64,000 bases of DNA, taken from Oxyruncus cristatus. Its lineage: Eukaryota > Chordata > Aves > Passeriformes > Cotingidae. The notes beneath the pieces were generated by a model. That model saw nothing but the letters and a program-made list of their open reading frames with translations, made no database searches and was not told the DNA's origin. Of the stretch, positions 63,775 to 64,000 are shown piece after piece (the first letter of the stretch is position 1; each line of letters starts with the position of its first letter). The DNA is taken from positions 1,747,478 to 1,811,477 of the forward strand of contig VXAY01006782.1 of NCBI GenBank assembly GCA_013399855.1. The letters are read 5' to 3'. The position numbers and the translations under genes are program-made.

Positions 63775-64000
63775 TGGAGATATTTTCCTATGCCTGAACG
63801 TGGCCTGATCATGGAGCAGATTCTCCTGGAAACTATGCTAAGGCACACAGAAAACAAAGAGGTGACTGATAATAGCCAACATGGCTTTACAAAGGCGAAA
63901 TCATGCCTGACAAAGTTGATGACCGACATGACGGGGTTACAGCGTCGGTGGATGGGGCAGAGCAACTGACACGTCAAATGCAAAGCATTTGACACTGTCC
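63775..64000 (+). mobile_element. CR1 LINE reverse transcriptase fragment, + orientation, cut by window end
   Basis: Plus-strand translation shows IMEQILLETMLRHTENKEV (from 63,808) and SQHGFTKAKSCLTKL (to 63,918), the N-terminal fingers part of the CR1 ORF2 reverse transcriptase, then KAFDTV at 63,982-63,999. Between them are two single-base deletions, a short deletion and a TGA (63,967-63,969), so the copy is dead. The left boundary is uncertain because the divergence increases upstream of about 63,800. The rest of the element should continue past the window. It is opposite to BCL2. Confidence 0.85.

Larger units (their letters stand above)
23499..64000 (-). other. BCL2: BCL2 intron 2 (3' part, over 40 kb)
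   Basis: Everything right of the exon 3 acceptor up to the window end. The acceptor side shows a pyrimidine tract and AG on the minus strand (23,499-23,515). No exon 2 sequence is present, so the intron exceeds 40.5 kb; the human intron is close to 190 kb. Inside it I recognise only repeats, a CTCF-like site and a CpG-dense patch, listed separately. No other gene is nested in it as far as I can see. Confidence 0.9.

Noticed and set aside
1..64000. CRISPR arrays, operons, phage or other microbial systems
   Set aside because: The sequence is vertebrate: spliced exon, LINEs, LTRs, microsatellites and long gene-free stretches. No regularly spaced direct repeats were seen.

Overview
This is a non-microbial window, almost certainly from a bird nuclear genome. 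Three independent lines support that: a perfectly readable last coding exon of BCL2 whose 44-codon peptide fits the avian form of the protein (YGNS where mammals have YGPS); several degenerate CR1 LINE fragments with the avian 3' ends; and two related ~1 kb LTR-type elements of a kind I know from bird genomes. Gene density is very low and none of the many short open frames elsewhere looks coding.

Layout. 1-18,681 is the flank downstream of BCL2. It holds short simple repeats and a cluster of transposable elements: an LTR in + orientation at 12,774-13,763, a CR1 3' end at 14,201-14,455, and a related LTR in - orientation at 15,067-16,165. 18,682-23,363 is the BCL2 3' untranslated region, read on the minus strand. 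It ends in a canonical AATAAA (18,701-18,706) inside a stretch that matches, from memory, the end of the human BCL2 mRNA. 23,364-23,498 is BCL2 coding exon 3 (second half of BH2, membrane anchor, stop). 23,499-64,000 is the 3' part of the very large BCL2 intron 2; its donor and exon 2 (BH4, BH3, BH1) lie beyond the right edge. The intron holds a CTCF-like site about 1.2 kb upstream of exon 3, a CpG-dense patch near 29.8-30.1 kb, two CR1 3' fragments, several microsatellites, and at the right edge a frameshifted CR1 reverse-transcriptase fragment.

How it works together. The one gene here is BCL2, transcribed right to left. The long 3' UTR carries the post-transcriptional control: an AU-rich block close to the stop, a miR-15/16 site, Pumilio-type elements and the terminal poly(A) site. 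Five blocks of it line up in order with what I remember of the human 3' UTR. By known amniote synteny the next gene to the left should be PHLPP1, convergent with BCL2, but I see no exon of it.

I did not find an undescribed biological system. The most useful second looks are the conserved and lost regulatory sites in the 3' UTR, the inverted pair of LTRs, the CTCF-like site and the intronic CpG patch.
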